Shown: positions 10,641 through 22,164 of the stretch, piece by piece
Layout of the letters: each line of letters begins with the position of its first letter
Position numbering within the stretch: position 1 is the stretch's first letter
NCBI GenBank assembly: GCA_034440615.1
Contig: JAOTOM010005179.1
Span: 1,608,001-1,672,000 of the forward strand
Reading direction: 5' to 3'
Source of the DNA: Ashinkailepas kermadecensis
Lineage: Eukaryota; Arthropoda; Thecostraca; Neolepadidae
Length of the DNA: 64,000 nt
The notes under the pieces: model-generated
Told to the model about the DNA's origin: nothing
Databases searched by the model: none
Seen by the model: only the letters and a program-made list of their open reading frames with translations
Program-made: the position numbers and the translations under genes

Positions 10641-12005
10641 CCTGGGTTGCCAGCAAGCACTTAAACACACATGTCAAGCAATTATTTCCCTAATACAGCA
10701 CTTATTTCCTTGGAGCATTGTTACATGTTACAGAATGTGCTGCAAACAAACCTAACATACACCAGCAGATAGTTGAACGCATTAATTGTGATGAACTATC
10801 TATCATCTTCGGCATCAACTATCAATTTCATCACCATCAATTATCTACACGTTTGACACAATTAGGTCAATTATCAGTAGGTTCAGGTTAGCTTAATAAT
10901 TTACATGTAGGCATAGGTTAGGTTACATCAGCTTACAGCACTTGCAATATACCTCCAATAGAGAGGTGATGAAACAAGGGCTGCTGTAGGAGAAAATGTT
11001 CGGCAAGTCGGTTTAAGTGCTGGGAGGCAATAAGGACTAGACACAAGTGCTGTAGGAGTGAATGCGAGGGCTCCCTGAAGAAATAAGTGCGTATAAGTAG
11101 TGCTAACGTTCCAGTAAGTGTTGCCCCCTTTTATCATGGATGACGGTCAGTCGTGGAAGTAGTTCGCCTCAGGTATGCCTCTAGGTAGGTACTTACACAT
11201 CAGAGCGCTTACTTCTAATGAAGCAGTAGTACTTCCTATTCCGACCCTATACCTACCCTGTTTATTCAGTACTTGTTTTGCTTTATCTAGAACCTCCTGA
11301 GACCTAAACCCACATTTCAAGCACTTCTTTTTCCTACTGCATCAGCTATTTCCTCAGACCCTGTTGAAGTTTTATGAAATGTACCATAAATTAACCAAAT
11401 CAAACATCAGCATGCAGATCGCATCCTCCTGAACTCTTGGATAATTGATCGCATCTGCCAAAAGTTAGTCCATATATCTCAGGTCACTGAAAAAAAAACT
11501 GTGGGATAAAAGTATTGAAGAATACTGCTAGCCTAGCGTAAAAGTGTTCTGCACACTGGCGGATCCCAGGGGCGGGCAGGGGAGCCATGCTCCTCCACCC
11601 AGGAGGCAGATTTTTGCCGAGCGATTGCAGTCAGTGAAATATAATTTTCTTCAAGTCTAAGAACATTTTATGACATAAATATTGTGCTAAGCAGATCCGA
11701 CGACTATTCCCGGTTCAAATCCGATGATCGTTTCGAAACTGGAGAAACGATTTTGAATTTGGCCCCAAGCCAGGCTTTTGGGTCCGCCTCTGGCTCTGCA
11801 TGTGATTAAAGTGCTGCATCAGTGAAATATTAGTGACAAAAATCTGCGCATAAAGTAGATTAAGTGCTCTTTAAGTGAAAAAATATGTGCTGATTATCAC
11901 TTTACACCAGAATGTTTTGTGGGGTGGATTTATTGATCAGAGCCAGACATGGAGATGAAGCCAGGTCATTGGCCTTATCACAGCAGAAACCATAGTATGT
12001 TAAAA
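10641..12005. repeat. field of degenerate GCACTT / AAGTGC motifs
   Basis: The word AGCACTTA or its complement recurs about every 30-100 bp (near 10655, 10698, 10938, 11018, 11047, 11320, 11811 and 11864). It is often followed by TTATTTCC or preceded by CAGC. The same texture continues into both copies of the duplicated segment (near 12826, 12867, 13170 and 13209). It reads like a decayed tandem array or a family of old short elements. No gene is seen. Confidence 0.45.
11558..11795. mobile_element. possible MITE with CACTGGCGGATCC end
   Basis: Begins with CACTGGCGGATCCCAGGGGC at about 11558; an inverted-like GGGTCCGCCTCTGGC lies near 11784. This end motif followed by a G-rich block is widespread at the termini of non-autonomous DNA transposons in arthropods (recalled knowledge). 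There is no coding region and no clear target-site duplication. Confidence 0.4.
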
Positions 12006-13361
12006 GTATGTTCGTATGTTATAGTATGTAGTATGTTAGTAGGTTAAAAGTTAGTGAACTAATGCAAAGAGTTGATTCCATAAATTCGGAACTGAAGCCA
12101 AAGCCGAGAGTACAAAAGCTACGAAGTCTAAGTTGGTCGTAGGAAAACGAAAACAAGCCTTATGCATTTCCCCATTTTTGGGGGTGGGGTGGGGGTGAAA
12201 ATCCGAGGCAGAAACCATCATCATTGGTGATCATGGTGGGGGGGGGGGGTGATGTCATGCTCCCCCATCAAAAACCACTAGTTACCTGGATTGAATTTGT
12301 CTTGAAGTTGAAAACGAAATCGTCTGAAAGTTGTAGTTTTAAGTGGTAATGTTCACATACGTATGTTTTAACACTTTGCATCGTCATTTTTGTGCTTCTT
12401 CAAACTCGGCACCTTATCCATGAATACATTTTTCCGGTAGTTCGCCCCAAACGAAATCCTAAATCCTGGCCCTACTAGTGGGTTGTGAGGTATGTCTATA
12501 CTTAGATTTGTAGGTACCAACTTGCTTTGCATGTGCAGTATTTGTCCACATAATCCAGAGAGCAAAGCTGCAGACTATTGATATGACAGGCATAATAACT
12601 GACTTCAGCCCATAATGGGAAGAATACATTCATTGCAACAAACAACTCAGAGTCAACTGACTCACTTGCATGTCCTTGTGAAATTAAGCATTCAGTGAAT
12701 GCGTTGTAATCCAGTTGTAATCATGTACTTTCCTATCAGCTACCAATTTGGAAAAATAAGCAGATTGCCGGCACATCTTTTTACTGCATAAGCAGTTCAA
12801 TTAGTATCAGAACATTTGTATATCAGCACTTACTTTAATCCTCCAGCATTCTAAACAGCTGCAAAGCACTTCTTATACAAGGAAGCAGCTTTCTTCAATT
12901 ATTGTGTTCCAAAGTGGCACAGCCAGAATTCCATTTGCGGGATGTCAAACAGATCAGGACGGGCTCCTCCCATATTGGGCTCCCCAAAAACAAAGGCAAA
13001 TTCATCCGATTCGACTCATTGCATCTCGGTGGGCAGCCTGTCAACAAGTTTTTATGACTTGTCATCTATGGAAAGGAACGTAAAGTCAATAATGTGGTAA
13101 ATTGATTTGCAGGACATATCTTAACTAGAAGAGCACCTGCCATCACTTAATAAGCAATCCTACTTGCTGGCACTTATTTTACTGGCACTGCAACCTTAAA
13201 CACTGACAGAGCACTTTTATAGTAGGATGGTGTGGCTCACCATCGATTCTCCATATCATCAAGCCCATGTGATAAAATATCAGTAGATTGAAGTTTACTT
13301 GATAATTTACGTTCCTTGGCTATTGCACATGCTTAATAATTTATATGTACCATTTGTCTCA
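12006..13361. repeat. direct duplication, copy 1 (~1.36 kb)
   Basis: Runs from GTATGTTCGTATGTTATAGT to CATTTGTCTCA and is matched along its length by 14267-15563. Differences are scattered substitutions, a longer poly-G tract at 12237-12250, and a block at about 12956-13055 replaced by shorter sequence in copy 2. A 65-codon minus-strand frame (12368-12565) exists in both copies, but several of its residues differ, with no sign of preference for silent changes, so it is probably not coding. The units begin near TG and end in CA as LTRs do, but no primer-binding site, polypurine tract or pol sequence lies between them. Confidence 0.9.
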
Positions 13362-13551
13362 TAGGCGTAGGAACGTCTGAAAAAGTCGGTGGGCCAGGGT
13401 CAACAGCAGGGTAGCACACAGGGATTTCGCAAAGTACCATGGCTGAGCACTTTTGGATAGAGAATCCGATAATTTGAACAGTGAACACACAACATTCACC
13501 GCCAAGGGGGATGGGGCAGACCCCCTGGACGCGCCTATGGCTAACAGCAAC
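13362..13551. mobile_element. MITE-like insertion with CATAGGCG ends
   Basis: CATAGGCGTAGGAACG at 13360-13375 and CGCGCCTATGG at 13540-13550 form inverted ends around about 190 bp. The GGGGGATGGGGCAGACCCCC interior is typical of these small elements. The left end coincides with the exact end of duplication copy 1. No open frame of interest. Confidence 0.55.
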
Positions 13552-14094
13552 ATGTGGTACTGAAAAAGAGCTATCATCGCAGTATAAGTACTTTCAAATT
13601 CACACTTCACTCTGAACTTCGAACTCTCTTCACGACTGATGTATTCTTTTGTAATAATAGGTTTATCTTCCTGGTGTAAGTTAAACCATTAGTACTTATT
13701 ACTATGCAAACAAAATTTCTTGAACTTCTGCTATGTGCGTATGGGGGGGGGATGCAAGCTTATTACAGCCTCAATAATGAGTATGTGGTGTGCTCTAGTT
13801 TCCATGATATAGTACTGTACGTCTCTAAGACGTCCCCCGTTGTAAATGTCACCGATGTTGGTGAGGAGAAAGAATAAGCAAGAACGTAGCTTACTTGCTG
13901 GCCCATGGCAAAAGAAGTCTCATGATTGATGCTGGAAAGGATGAGAAGCAGAAAAGACGGGTGATCGCTGGTTGAAAATTATTTGATCCGGTGTGTGGCA
14001 GACCAAGATTGGCAGGCTGACATAATTGTATGGTGTTCGTGTATGTTTAAAAAAAACAAATGTGTATGGTTTTTAAGGCCCTGCCGCTTTTTGC
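13552..14094. other. unique spacer between duplicated segments
   Basis: No gene, RNA or repeat recognised apart from a G9 tract at about 13742. Confidence 0.5.
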
Positions 14095-14266
14095 CAGAGT
14101 CGGTACGCTTTGGAGGGCCAGGTGCATTTTCGTCCTCCAGTTGTGCTCTTAGCATCCCCCTGTGTTTATTTGGGGTTCCTCGCTCACATTTGTGGGACCC
14201 CAGCACGATATTGGGGGCTCCGGTATAATTTATCGGGGTCCCGTCGCGACTTTTCGGGCCCAGACG
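14095..14266. repeat. degenerate ~25-bp GGGGCC repeat
   Basis: Runs of pieces such as TTTGGGGTTCC, TTGTGGGACCCC, ATTGGGGGCTCC, TATCGGGGTCCC and TTTTCGGGCCC, spaced about 25 bp. The same kind of unit in the same orientation forms the region at 26850-27250. A dispersed, old minisatellite family is the simplest reading. Confidence 0.7.
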
Positions 14267-15563
14267 GTATGTTCGTATGTCATAGTATGTAGCATGTTAG
14301 TAGGTTAAAAGTTAGTGTACTAATGCAAAGAGTTGATTCCATAAATTCGGAACTGAAGCCAAAGCCGAGAGTGCAAAAGCTACAAAGTCTAAGTTGTTTG
14401 TAGGAAAACGAAAACAAGCCTTAGGCATAGCCCCATTTTTGGGGGTGGGGTGGGGGTGAAAATCCGAGGCAGAAACCATCATCATTGGTGATCATGGTGG
14501 CGGGGGTGATGTCATGCTCCCCCATCAAAAACCACTAGTTACCTGGATTGAATTTGTCTTGAAATTGAAAACGAAATCGTCTGAAAGTTGTAATTTTAAG
14601 TGGTAATGTTCACATAGGTATGTTTTAGCACTTTGCATCGTCATTTTTGTGCTTCTTCAAACTTGGCACATTATCCACGAATACATTTTTCCGGTAGTTC
14701 GCCCCAAACGAAATCCTAAATCCTGGCCCTACTAGTGGGTTGTGAGGTATGTCCATACTTAGATGTGTAGGTACCAACTTGCTTTGCATGTGCAGTATTT
14801 TTCCACATAATCCAAAGTGCAAATCTGCAGACTATTGATATGACAGGAATGATAACTGATTTCAGCCCATAATGGGAAGAATACATTCATTGCAACAAAC
14901 AACTCAGAGTCAACTGACTCACTTGCATGTCCTTGTGAAATTAAGCCTTCAGTGAATGCGTTGCAATCCAGCCTTTAATGCACTTTCCTATGAGCTACCA
15001 ATTTGGAGAAAGTAAACAGATTGCCAGCACATCTTTTTACTGGATAAGCAGTTCAATTAGTATCAGAACATTTGTATATCAGCACTTACTTTAATCATCC
15101 AGCATTCTAAAAAGCTGCAAAGCACTTCTTATACAAGGAAGCAGCTTTCTTCCATTATTGTGTTCCGAAGTGGCACAGCCAGAATTATATTTGCGGGATG
15201 CCAAACAGATCAGGACGTTTCAGGATCAGGACGTTCAGATCAGGAATAAGTTTCTATGATTTGTCATCTATGGAAAGGAACGTAAAGTTAACAATGCGGT
15301 AAATTGGTTTGCAGGACATATCTTAACTAGAAGAGCACCTGCCATCACTTAATAAGCACTCCTACTTTTTGGCACTTATTTTACTAGCACTGCAACCTTA
15401 AGCACTGACAGAGCACTTTTATAGTAGGATGGTGTGGCTCACCATCGATTCTCCATATCATCAAGCTCATGTGATAAAATATCAGTAGATTGAAGTTTAC
15501 TTGATAATTTACATTCCTTGGCTATTGCACATGCTTAATAATTGATATGTACCATTTGTCTCA
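14267..15563. repeat. direct duplication, copy 2 (~1.30 kb)
   Basis: The partner of 12006-13361, same orientation, starting at GTATGTTCGTATGTCATAGT and ending at CATTTGTCTCA. It lacks the block present in copy 1 at about 12956-13055 and has GTTTCAGGATCAGGACGTTC there instead. After the end point the two flanks are unrelated (ATAGGCG in copy 1, AAGGTCAAGG here), so the limits are clear. Confidence 0.9.
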
Positions 15564-18052
15564 AAGGTCAAGGCGAAGTTGCATTATTGTGGTTTCATGT
15601 GTTCATGAGACAAGCCGTACACACATTTTACCTCCGTAAAACAAACACAGAGGGTAGGCTAGTTGAGGTTATGTCAGGTTAGGCTACTGAAGTGGGAACG
15701 TTTATAAAACTTTAATTCTTCCATTTTTTTCTTGTGAAGAAAGTTAGGCTGGTTGACGTTATCTTATGATATGTTTCCAAATGTAACTTTTGAAATTTTT
15801 GGTTGATTATTTCTAATCTAAAGAATGGGCTACCAACTGCTTGCAAGCTTAAAAGTAAGCATTTCCGACAGAAATGTGTGGTCACATTGTCTTAGTCACG
15901 GTCATTAGTATGGTATTAAAACATTTCCCCAAAATCTGACCAACACATTGAAGCACAAATTTACAAGATCCACGGAAGTTTAACTTTCCAGATTAAAAAA
16001 AGAGCTTGCAATTTTTAAAGTAACGAATCCAGCCAGCAGATACAAACACGAAGTTGAATCCAGAGGCAGAAAGCCACAACGCCGGGGACAGAACAGCAAC
16101 GGACAAAATCCAAACCCAAGTATGAAGTTCAAGTCAATGTAAAAAATAATGGCTTCATGAAGCCAAAGACAGCTTCGTCCAATTTCTGATCTGGGCCCTA
16201 TGCTAAGCAGAATCTTTGGAGTGCACTGGCAGATCTAGGGGGCACGGGGAGATGCCAAACATTCAAAACCATGAAGCCCTGCCCTGACTCCACCACCCAA
16301 AATGGTACATACATTATGTCTGGTGATCCCAACATGGGCTGGGTCAAGGGTGGCAACTTTGTCTTTCTGTAATTACTGTTGTCACCCAACTTAGAAGCGT
16401 GCTCCAATTAACATGGCAACTGTGGTGGAAATTCTTCTTCTTGATCCATATTCCATAATTTGGAAGGAAATATTTCTGACCTCAATGAAACATCATTTTC
16501 CTGATGCTATTCTGTCGTCGGCTCAGTTTTTGTGTGGAACCGCCAGGATCGATTGGATCCTGATGCTCCATGGATTCCTGAAATAAAGCATGGGCCTCCT
16601 TGGAAGCACTTGTGGATCCAGCCAGTCGATTTAGGGGGCTGACTTTTGAAAAATCTTCTTTTTTTAATTCCCCAAAATTCCTTCAATCATGGGCGCTGTA
16701 AACAAGCTACGGAAGGACGTTGTTGAGGAGGGATCGAACCACAGTCGCATTAGTAGACAATAGTTCATTTGGTTGGGGGAGGGGGCGACGGCCGGGCAAA
16801 ATACATATTAGTCCCCCACTCTGCATTTGTTGGGGCATGGCCGGAATGGCCCCATGGGTGCGCCATGTCTGGGAGTATTTCACGGGACGTAAAAATCAAT
16901 ATAAATGACACGAAATCCACCCGAGGGGATGTTGAAGCCCAAAGCCGATTTCCACCGCACTAGGTTGAGTGTCCATTCTTGCCAGTGAGAGAACACTTCT
17001 AGGAGCTGGCCCGATAGAGCAAACTTTACCATGATTATTCAGGACATAATACATGGAGGAAGTTGAGGAACTCACATCGGTTGGGGGCCCACTGAATGGT
17101 GTTCTATGCTAAACGGTGGTATTATAGGGGAGGGGAGCATGTCAACTTTGACAGGCGCCATCCCCAGATGTATACAAAGCACGCACATGGCCGGCTCCCC
17201 TGGCTGGAATCCGAGGAGTTTCCACCCATGCCCCCAGTTAAATCATTTCAAATATGCCCTGCTTTGAAGCCGATTCTTTCAATGCACTGCGATTGGCCTT
17301 ATGTTAAATTTAAGGATCATTTGTGGTTCCAATCCTATGCAACATAAATGCACCGGACATTCCAAGAGTGGATCCTATTATTTCCATGGAAAATCTAACT
17401 TGGCGCGCGTAACTTTGGAAGCAAAGCTATCTCAAACTGGCAATGCTCTTCCTCTATATATTATTTAGAGACTAGAACACAATATTTGATAAAAAGACTT
17501 ACCAAAAATTGTTCATATCCAGCAGTCAGCACTCAGCACCACCTAAGACAGCACAACAGACCCACCCACAATGCAGTTCCAAATATTTCGTCAGCTGTTG
17601 ATAGTGCTGCAAGATACGTAGTAATATATTGTCTACCAAATGTAAAGTAAGTTGTTTTACAATAATAAAGAGCGAAAATAGATCTATAATTCATTTAAGT
17701 TTTCTCCACGTAGTCAATTCTACATCTTTCCGCAACCGCATCAACGCAGATATATAAAATAAGCCTCCCACCACTATTGAGCGAATGCAGGAGATTCCGT
17801 CGGTTTTTTATCACACACGTTAGACGCGGCGATTCGCTAACACACCTTTACACTCCTCACACACAAAACCACATGTTTCGTGAAAATGTAGGACCATCAT
17901 GAAACTTCGTCACGTGACTTGGACGGCGATAAGAATCACCTCTGATTGATGAAAAAATAGCGAGGACCGGAAACGGTCCTATGTATTCAACTCCGGTCCT
18001 CGGTAGTCCGGGTGTACTCAAATTTGGTCCTCGTTTTTCACGCCTTACAAGT
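15564..18052. other. mostly unique sequence with transposon-like scraps
   Basis: No gene recognised. CACTGGCAGATCTAGGGGGC near 16221 and GTGGATCCAGCCAGTCG near 16612 look like worn ends of the CACTGGCGGATCC type. G-rich blocks at 16745-16880 have the same flavour. The part 17950-18050 carries CGAGGACC-type motifs on the minus strand that match 4892-5420. Confidence 0.5.

Positions 18053-18096
<44 letters not shown>
18053..18096. repeat. CA microsatellite
   Basis: Uninterrupted CA dinucleotides, about 21 units, between a CGCCTTACAAG motif and a GGGACGCTGTAGTGGGACGC repeat. Both neighbours recur near the CA tract at 4860. Confidence 0.97.
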
Positions 18097-18098
<2 letters not shown>

Positions 18099-18220
18099 CG
18101 TAATGGGACGCTGTAGTGGGACGCAGTAGTGGGCCGCTGCAATGAGACGCTGCGGCGGGATGCCGTGTTGGGACGCCGCAGTGGGACGACGACGACGCTA
18201 CCGCAGCAAACGACAGCAGC

Positions 18221-18540
18221 GACCCGGGCCTGACGTCTGGACACGGACAAGGCGGCCCGCAATAACCGGAGACGAGCACAGCGATCTGAAGCACAGCGAT
18301 CGACCCGGGACTGACGTCTGGACACGGACAAGGCGGCCCGCAATAACCGGAGACGAGCACAGCGATCTGAAGCACAGCGATCGACCCGGGACTGACGTCC
18401 GGACACGGACAAGGCGGCCCGCAATAACCCGAGACGAGCACAGCGATCTGAAGCACAGCGATCGACCCGGGACTGACGTCTGGACACGGACAAGGCGGCC
18501 CGCAATAACCGGAGACGAGCACAGCGATCTGAAACGAGGA
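18221..18540. repeat. minisatellite, 81-bp unit x 4
   Basis: GACCCGGG landmarks at 18221, 18302, 18383 and 18464 are exactly 81 bp apart. The unit includes GGACACGGACAAGGCGGCCC and GGAGACGAGCACAGCGATCT. The 81-bp length keeps the frame, so frames are open on both strands; the few substitutions show no coding-like pattern. Confidence 0.96.
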
Positions 18541-19021
18541 TGGAGACTGGGGCGGCGACCGGATCTCAAGGACTGGAGATGAAGGCCGGAGGGTTACTGG
18601 AGACAAGCACAACTGGATGCAAGAACGGCGATTGGAAACTGGGATAGTGACAAGAGGCGAACACCGATGAAGAGCACAGTAATAAGAGACTAGCCAGTGG
18701 TTCGCGACGGACGCAGCGGTCCAGTGCGGCTGGAGACGGACATAGCCATCAGAGAAGGGGACTTAACACGGACACAAAGACCGGAGATAATCACAGCGTT
18801 CCGAGACAAGGGCTGGAGAGTTCGGAGAGGAAGAGACAGACATATCGGTCGGGGATGAGGCCAGAAGACGGCCATGGAGGTGAGATTCGAGGGTAAGACC
18901 CAGAGAAAAATTTTGGAGACACAATAGAGAGACACAGTGGTGGGTGGGGGGGGGAGGAAGGGGAAAGGAAAGAGAGGGGGGAATTGTTGGGGGGTTCGGG
19001 GTAAGGGCCAGGGACAAATGT
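18541..19021. repeat. decayed purine-rich bridge between two arrays
   Basis: Contains diverged versions of the 81-bp unit, for example ACTGGAGACAAGCACAACTG near 18598 and CCGGAGATAATCACAGCG near 18781. It leads into the 49-bp array, whose unit also has GGAGACG followed by CAC. It reads as one continuous fabric of old repeats, with a G-rich tract at 18935-18995. Confidence 0.6.
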
Positions 19022-19293
19022 CGGAGACGCACTGGAGTGAGACTCAGTGGTCGGTGGCGGGGACGTTGACGGGAGACGCACTGGAGTGGGACTCAATGGT
19101 CGGTGGCGGGGACATTGACGGGAGACTCATTGGAGTGGGACTCAATGGTCGGTGGCGGGGACATTGACGGGAGACTCATTGGAGTGGGACACAATGGTCG
19201 GTGGCGGGGACATTGACGTGAGATATTGGACGGGAGACTATTGGAGTGTTGGACAAATGGTCGGTGGCGGGGACGTTGACGGGAGACGCAGCA
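19022..19293. repeat. minisatellite, 49-bp unit x ~5
   Basis: CTGGAGTG or TTGGAGTG landmarks at about 19031, 19080 and 19129 are 49 bp apart. The core is CAATGGTCGGTGGCGGGGAC followed by ATTGACGGGAGAC. The last two units are shortened or altered. Confidence 0.95.
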
Positions 19294-19297
19294 ACAC

Positions 19298-19318
19298 ATC
19301 ATCATCATCATCATCAAG
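19298..19318. repeat. CAT trinucleotide repeat
   Basis: About six tandem ATC/CAT units directly after the 49-bp array. Confidence 0.9.
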
Positions 19319-20119
19319 GCTGAACTGCGCGGCCCATTGATGGTACACGTGGCAGGTGCAAGCCATCGACTGTTCCAGTCTCCAGGATAGCGGGAGGGGA
19401 TTTTACGCCTTGCTTTCGATTGTAATGTTCTGGTGCCAATGTCATTCACCTAACTGGTGCAGATATATATGTGCTTCTTCCAGCTGCCTGTGCTCCAGTA
19501 TACGAGAACACCGATAGCGCTCATCGTAATGTATTTGTTAGTACCAAGAAGAGGCGCAGCCAAGGGGATGGGGAGGGAGTGGCCGACACCCCACCACCAC
19601 CTTTAGCAAATAATTCAACTAGACCAAACAAGAAATTTCGGGATCTACACAACACCAAAACAAAAATTTCGCCTAGTTTCGCGGGCCGAAAGGGTGAGAT
19701 TGTCTGTGGTCAGGCCCTCCCCCATGGTAAATGCTGACTGCGCTCTTGACGAAGAAGTATATATCTAAAGCAATTGAGATGAATGTAAAAAGAAATACAT
19801 TACGGAATTATTCCAATGAATTTAATTATTTATTCGTGTCGCAAGCTGTCCGCGCAAGTATGCATTGTAAAATAAGCTGATCATTTACCATAGCTGCTGA
19901 TGAATACGCCATCGTGTAAAAGCAAGTGCAAGTAAAAATCGCAAAAGATGATATTCAGGACTTCAATTTTGTTTCGATCAAAATTCCAACTTAAAAAAAT
20001 CACTCAAGGTGGCAGAGCGAGGTTGCAGAAGTTAGGGAGATGTATTAGCTAGGGAATAGTCACCCTACTATTATTTACATTTCATAGCCTTGCCGATACT
20101 TACGAAACTCCAAGCACGC
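19319..20119. other. unique sequence, no gene recognised
   Basis: AT-rich in its second half. No recognisable coding region or element; the 88-codon frame at 19471-19737 has no known similarity. Confidence 0.5.
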
Positions 20120-20645
20120 TGAATACAGTATCATGTCTATGCCATCATCATTATGTTACGTATCATCAGACAGTATCATGTCTATACCATCATCATTATA
20201 TTACGTATCATCAGACAGTATCATGTATGTACCATCATCATCATGTTACATATAATCAGTTAGTAGCATGTCTGCAACATCATCTGTAGCATGTTACGCA
20301 TCATCAGTCGGTATCATGTATGTACTACCATCATTATTTTGCGCATCATCATTCAGCATCATGTCTGTACCATCATCACTATGTTACGTATCATCAGTCA
20401 GCATCATGTGTGTACCATCATCATGATGTTGCGTATCATCAGTCAGCATCATGTCTGTATTAACATCATTAGGTTGCATGTCATCAGTCAGTATCATGTC
20501 TGTACCATCATCATTGTTTTACGTATCATCAGTTGGTATTATGTCTGTGCCAACATCATTATTTTGTGTATCACCAGTCAGCATCATGTCTGTGTCATCA
20601 TCATAGTTTTGCGTATCATCAGTCAGTATCATCATCATGTTACGT
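20120..20645. repeat. minisatellite, 45-bp unit x ~11
   Basis: ATCATGT landmarks at 20130, 20175 and 20220 give a 45-bp step. The core is CATCATCATTATGTTACGTA followed by TCATCAGTCAGT. Units differ at several sites. A 15-residue repeat is open on the plus strand for 118 codons only because 45 is divisible by 3. Confidence 0.95.
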
Positions 20646-22164
20646 AACAAGCTACCATTCCAAATGTAAAAGGTAGCGATTGCACCAGCACAAGGCACTC
20701 CACGCTGGAAGACCGGGAACGTCACGTCATATGACTCCAAGGCTGCAGACATATAGGATTAGATATCATAGCGGGTAAAACATGTATGAACCTACCGCAG
20801 CTGGACCGTTTCAGGATCAGTGAACGAAATGCAACTCAAGCGCTCTACCCCCCCCCCTCCCTAAAAAGCGCTTCAAAAGAGTGACGGTCCAACCGGAACG
20901 CATCTGGTCGTTCACGTCAACTTTTCTTGCCAGCATGTAGCTGGTATTTGCTTAAATTCGATATTGCATCTTATCCCGAAATTTCCAGGCACTTCATAAA
21001 ATGACCAGGTGTTCAGCAGAAGCAGACAAATACTGTAAACTGCATGAAACGACACTTAGCTACGCATTTCATGAAATGCCTGTGGACCCTTCAGCATTTC
21101 GCTGAACTTACATTGGTACTGCAGTCCATGTAATAAAAAAACGCAACGACTTCCGCCGCATTTGGTATCACCATGAGCGAGGGCATAGCCAAAATCAGTA
21201 TGCTTTAGAAGGCATACTGAACAACTTTATATTGGGTGGCTGGACCGACCCGACTAGACAGTGATGTTCACGAAACGTCAAGATATTTTTTATAACGTTT
21301 TAGCGTTTCTTTACGTAAAAGAGTCCTGTCTACGTTCATAATGCAATACGTTCGTCATAATGCTGCCCCTAAAAGTACTCTTAATCCTTGTTCAAAGTGA
21401 CGTTGTCCACACCGTAGAACGGGAGACGTCGCTCACATAGAAAAACAATTCCCTAGAGTTGCCGCGAGAGGGCCGTGACGGTCGCTCCACTAACCTCTAC
21501 TGACAGTGGGATGACTCTGATTCTGCGCGTATGCATGGGAAACTCACAGCAGCTGATCTAGGGTGTTCCCGTGGGGGGGGGAGGGGGTGCGAGCTAACAT
21601 CAATGTAGGTGATGCTGAAGGAGGACGTAAGTAGTTGGGTATCCGTCAGTGGAAAGAACAAAATAAACTTCTCCCCACAGGGGATTGCCTAGTGCCCTCA
21701 GACTGTCCATAACTGTGGACTGGAGACCTCCTCGCCTGGGGAGATGAGCGCAGCAAATAACGTTATTATCGGCTGCAGGAAAGTACTTGTCATATTCTGG
21801 CATTGTTAAAGGTTAAAATGAGGCCTATTTTTTCTTGTAAATTCTCGCATACCCGCATTGCATTGTATGCATATATTTATATATTGGCACGCATCAAACC
21901 TTGATTGCGCTGATATCCATAAATATTTTGCAAAAAGCCTGATCCACTTGGAATTTCATGAAACGCCTACGTAAATGATATCATATCCATGCTGTTTCAT
22001 CCAGAGCCTGATATTTCCCTGGACACAGCTGGGCATTTCATGAAGCGTTCAAAATGTGATGGCAAACGTTGCAATGAGATTGATCCCTGGATCATTTCAC
22101 CATTTGCCGGCACTTCATGAAATGCTGAATTCCAGCAAATTATTGTGACCTGTACGCGGGGGTA
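20646..22164. other. unique sequence with a cluster of TTCATGAA palindromes
   Basis: GCATTTCATGAAATGC (perfect 16-bp palindrome) at about 21065, and variants CACTTCATAAAATG (~20990), AATTTCATGAAACGCC (~21952), GCATTTCATGAAGCG (~22031) and CACTTCATGAAATGC (~22112). No gene recognised; a C-rich tract at 20850 and a G-rich tract at 21573 look like transposon debris. Confidence 0.55.

Noticed and set aside
11695..11725. B-box-like GGTTCAAATCC as a tRNA or SINE
   Set aside because: No A box or cloverleaf upstream, and the T-stem does not pair.
12368..14822. Matching 65-codon minus-strand frames in the two duplicated segments as a conserved gene
   Set aside because: Similarity follows from the DNA duplication; several residues differ among few nucleotide changes, which does not suggest protein selection.
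12006..15563. LTR retrotransposon with 1.3-kb LTRs
   Set aside because: TG...CA-like ends, but no primer-binding site, polypurine tract, gag/pol sequence or target duplication seen.
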